Assembly (NCBI GenBank): GCA_963725415.1 | Contig: CAVRZY010000269.1 | Coordinates: 1-16,278, forward strand | Reading direction: 5' to 3' | Length of the DNA: 16,278 bases | Source: CAVRZY01 sp963725415 | GTDB taxonomy: Bacteria > Acidobacteriota > Terriglobia > Bryobacterales > Bryobacteraceae | Shown here: one piece after another, positions 14,231 to 16,278 of the stretch | Position numbering within the stretch: position 1 is the stretch's first letter | How the letters are laid out: each line of letters begins with the position of its first letter | The notes under the pieces: generated by a model | What the model saw: the letters and a program-made list of their open reading frames with translations, nothing else | Databases searched by the model: none | What the model was told of the DNA's origin: nothing | Position numbers and translations under genes: made by a program

Positions 14231-14635
14231 TCAGGTGTCGATTCCAAAATCGAGGGCAAACGCGAGAGCACGCTTGATTTTGGTCATCACTTTGTCCGGC
14301 AACCTGCCAAGCCTGCGCTCCAGTCGCACCTTCGGCAGAGAACCAACTCCTTGAACATTCGCCACAGAATCACGGTCGAGAAACGCGACCCTTGGCAGCG
14401 CCACTTCATATGGACTCTGTCTGTCTTGGGTGGTCAACGGCACGTATAGGATCAAAGCGCGAGGTGGGGCAGGGTCATAGCGCGACACAATGACGACCGG
14501 GCGTGTCTTGGCCGCTAAACCGAGATCGGCCAGCCAGACCTCACCGGGCTGCGGGTCCGTCGAGCATGTCCAGGACCTCTTGCTCCACAGCGCGCGGCCG
14601 CAGCAGGTCCAGAGCCTCCTGGTCAGCGAGCGCAA
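14231..14635 (-). CDS. PemK/MazF-family endoribonuclease toxin
   Basis: PemK/MazF toxins cleave mRNA and block translation. The family core is clear: PQPGEVWLADLGLAAKTRPV, VIVSRYDPAPPRALILYVPL, TTQDRQSPYEV and DSVANVQGVGSLPKVRLERR, with the expected RPVVIVSR strand. The start is unsettled. No ATG or GTG exists in this frame near the expected N-terminus (about 14555). The open frame begins only at a TTG at 14635, which would add some 30 residues overlapping the antitoxin and rich in Arg, Cys and Trp, unlike the family. A start at a rarer codon such as CTG, or a small indel, is possible. The gene ends tail to tail with DUF2442. It is preceded by and overlaps the antitoxin-like gene. Confidence 0.8.
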   Translation of the reverse strand: MRSLTRRLWTCCGRALWSKRSWTCSTDPQPGEVWLADLGLAAKTRPVVIVSRYDPAPPRALILYVPLTTQDRQSPYEVALPRVAFLDRDSVANVQGVGSLPKVRLERRLGRLPDKVMTKIKRALAFALDFGIDT

Positions 14636-14726
14636 TGATCTCGGCTACGCACTCTCGCACCTCCGCAGCCGTCTCAGGCTTCCATTCGCGCAGTTTGGCG
14701 TCCAACCTTTCCACCAATGCGTCCAT
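14541..14726 (-). CDS. Putative antitoxin of the PemK/MazF pair
   Basis: A 61-residue acidic helical protein (LVERLDAKLREWKPETAAEV, RECVAEIIALADQEALDLLR) ends within the toxin's start region. Its position directly upstream of the PemK/MazF gene, with overlap, and its size and charge are typical of an antitoxin that neutralises the toxin by direct binding. No sequence family is recognised. The ATG at 14726 has a GGAGG site (14733-14737) six nt upstream, which makes the start secure. Confidence 0.7.
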   Translation of the reverse strand: MDALVERLDAKLREWKPETAAEVRECVAEIIALADQEALDLLRPRAVEQEVLDMLDGPAAR

Positions 14727-14732
14727 GGCGTG

Positions 14733-14737
14733 CCTCC
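14733..14737 (-). promoter_or_regulatory. Shine-Dalgarno site of the antitoxin gene
   Basis: The minus strand reads GGAGG six bases before the ATG at 14726. It fixes the antitoxin start. Confidence 0.7.
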
Positions 14738-14819
14738 GTCAGTGATGGCTACGGCCGGTCAGCTTCACATCTTCGCTGCCTCGGACGGATCTAGCCCGGC
14801 CCGAAATTTCATCTCGCGC

Positions 14820-14844
14820 TTGCCATCTTGGCAACACTATTATA
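14820..14844 (-). promoter_or_regulatory. Candidate toxin-antitoxin promoter with palindromic operator
   Basis: A perfect 6-bp palindrome, TTGCCATCTTGGCAA, occupies 14820-14834, about 94 bp upstream of the antitoxin ATG. Beside it on the minus strand is TATAAT (14844-14839), a perfect -10 box; no clear -35 box is seen. A palindrome at the promoter would suit repression by the antitoxin or toxin-antitoxin complex, as is usual for such operons. The assignment is inference. Confidence 0.45.
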
Positions 14845-15009
14845 CTAAGGCTTGCGGGGCGTCGGCCTTGAGGATAAACGGTTGAAGCGGGACAGCCCCG
14901 CTGCGCCTCTGCGCAGGCCTGGCTAGCAGGACACCACGCGACTCTGCCGGTGTGTGAGCGGTATACTGGAAGCGAGAGAATTTCGGCGTTAGAAGGGTCT
15001 TTGGATTCG
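14845..15009 (+). promoter_or_regulatory. Upstream region of the secreted TPR gene
   Basis: No gene is seen in this spacer. TATACT at 14962-14967, preceded by GCGG as in an extended -10, is a possible promoter for the gene at 15010. AGAAGGG at 14991-14997 may be its ribosome site, 12 nt from the ATG, which is rather far. No convincing -35 box is visible. Confidence 0.35.
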
Positions 15010-16278
15010 ATGACGCGACAACTGAGAAGCGTATTTGTCTTGTGGCTGGCCAGCCTTGCAGCCGGCGGGTTGGCGCGCGCGCAAAGCTCCGACAACCGGG
15101 CCAGCGCCTACTACAATTTCGCCATGGGGCATCTGTACGCGGAGTTGGCCAGCATCCACGGGAACCGGGGCGACTACGTAGACAAAGCCATCGAGCATTA
15201 CAAGCAGGCCTTGAAGGCCGACCCAAGCGCCACCTTCCTGGCCGAAGAGCTGACCGATCTCTACATGCAGTCGGGACGGTTGCGAGAAGCCGTCAGCGAA
15301 GCCGAGGAGATGCTGAAGCAGAACCCGGACAACCTGGATGCGCGCAGGATGCTGGGCCGGATCTACTCCCGCATGATCGGCGACGCGCGCCAGAACCGAA
15401 TCAACGAGGAGATGCTGCGCCGGGCTACTGAACAGTACCGCAAAATCAGCGAGAAAGACAGCAAAGACGTAGATGCCTGGCTGATGCTGGGGCGGCTTTA
15501 CAAAATCGCGCAGAATTCGGTGGACTCGGAGAAAGCCTACAAGAAGGCGCTGGAGCTGGAACCCAACAACGAATACGCGCTGTCAGGCCTGGCCACGGTG
15601 TACTCCGACCTGGGCGACACCAAGTCGGCCATCGAGATGTGGCGGCGGCTCAACGAGCAGAATCCCAGCCCGCGAACGCTGCGGGCGCTGGCCAACGGAT
15701 ATGAGCAGGTGCGGGACTACGCCAGCGCGGCGCAAGCGCTGCGCCGGGCCCTGGAGCTGGCGCCCAACGACCCGGAGATCAAGCGGGACCTGGCGGAGTA
15801 CCTGCTGATGGGCGAGCAGCTAGCAGACGCGCTGAAGTTGTACGAGGAGCTGGCCGCGGCCGACCCCAAAGACGCTCATCTGGAACTCCGGATTTCGCAG
15901 ATCTACCGGCAGCAGCGGGACTTCCGGAAGGCCCGGGCAGCGCAGGAGAAGGCCAAGGCCCTCGATCCGGATAGCCTCGAAGTCCGCTACAACGAAGTGA
16001 ATCTGTTGGAGGGCGAAGGCAAGTACCCGGAAGCCATCGCGCGCCTTAAAGACATTCTGGACTCGACCGCCAAGAAGGGCTACAGCGCCTCCGAGCGGGC
16101 TAACCGGGCCATGTTGCTGGAGCGCCTGGCGATCCTCTACCGCTCGAGCGAGCAGTATTCACAGGCCGTCGAGACCTTCCAGCAGATCGCCCAACTCGAT
16201 CCGGACCTGGGCGCCAGGGCGGCAGCGCAGGTCGTGGACACCTACCGGCAGGGGAAGGAGTACGCCAGAGCGGAACAA
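15010..16278 (+). CDS. Secreted tetratricopeptide-repeat protein, 3' end outside the window
   Basis: The ATG at 15010 opens a frame that is uninterrupted for 423 codons to the window edge. The signal peptide is MTRQLRSVFVLWLASLAAGG with LARAQ as the likely cleavage region. Tandem TPR units follow, for example YYNFAMGHLYAELASIHG, AIEHYKQALKADPS, EAEEMLKQNPDNLDARRMLG, EKAYKKALELEPNNEYALSG, AAQALRRALELAPNDPEIKR and AAQEKAKALDPDSLEVRYNE, with the typical small/Ala and Pro-Asn pattern. Such proteins scaffold periplasmic or outer-membrane complexes, but the partner here is unknown. It is a strand switch relative to the toxin-antitoxin operon, with about 280 bp between the two starts. Confidence in the gene is high; its exact function is not readable. 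Confidence 0.9.
   Translation, partial: MTRQLRSVFVLWLASLAAGGLARAQSSDNRASAYYNFAMGHLYAELASIHGNRGDYVDKAIEHYKQALKADPSATFLAEELTDLYMQSGRLREAVSEAEEMLKQNPDNLDARRMLGRIYSRMIGDARQNRINEEMLRRATEQYRKISEKDSKDVDAWLMLGRLYKIAQNSVDSEKAYKKALELEPNNEYALSGLATVYSDLGDTKSAIEMWRRLNEQNPSPRTLRALANGYEQVRDYASAAQALRRALELAPNDPEIKRDLAEYLLMGEQLADALKLYEELAAADPKDAHLELRISQIYRQQRDFRKARAAQEKAKALDPDSLEVRYNEVNLLEGEGKYPEAIARLKDILDSTAKKGYSASERANRAMLLERLAILYRSSEQYSQAVETFQQIAQLDPDLGARAAAQVVDTYRQGKEYARAEQ

Overview
The window looks like a chromosomal piece of a GC-rich soil acidobacterium, probably of the Solibacter/Bryobacter kind. That is inference from the gene families, not a database match: large Oar-like outer-membrane receptors sharing a PYSHQY motif, secreted TPR and Ig-like (ASH-type) proteins, a PEP-CTERM protein, and many small palindromic repeats. 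No rRNA, tRNA or CRISPR array was seen.

Layout. Positions 2-1242 (+) hold the C-terminal part of a TonB-dependent-receptor-like barrel broken by two single-base insertions. Positions 1243-1784 are a degraded spacer with a 139-bp palindromic, MITE-like element and the decayed tail of a second receptor copy. From 1773 to 13062 every gene is on the minus strand. In map order these are thiD, a PEP-CTERM protein, a tight three-gene operon of secreted or membrane proteins (3416-6351), an AlbA_2/Schlafen-type ATPase-like regulator, a second receptor (7859-10453, two compensating frameshifts), a CsgG/TolB-N-like TPR lipoprotein-type gene (10522-11713, one frameshift), a 5'-truncated remnant of a small secreted protein, and miaA. 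Positions 13063-14740 are an accessory island: a shared dispersed repeat, several hairpins, the C-terminal relic of an integron-type tyrosine recombinase, a DUF4160 gene killed by one in-frame TAG, an intact DUF2442 gene, an attC-like fragment, and a PemK/MazF toxin-antitoxin pair facing the other way with its own palindromic operator candidate. A secreted TPR protein starts at 15010 (+) and runs off the window.

How the genes fit together. The chromosomal backbone is housekeeping (thiD for thiamine, miaA for tRNA modification) mixed with cell-envelope genes. The TPR gene and second receptor are 68 bp apart on one strand and may be co-transcribed. The three-gene operon has no known function that I recognise; its middle gene carries a palindromic repeat that appears to have inserted exactly in frame. 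The 13.4-14.8 kb island looks like a worn integron or toxin-antitoxin insertion site.

Five single-base indels in three envelope genes, several next to G/C runs, raise the possibility of sequencing or assembly error rather than true pseudogenes.
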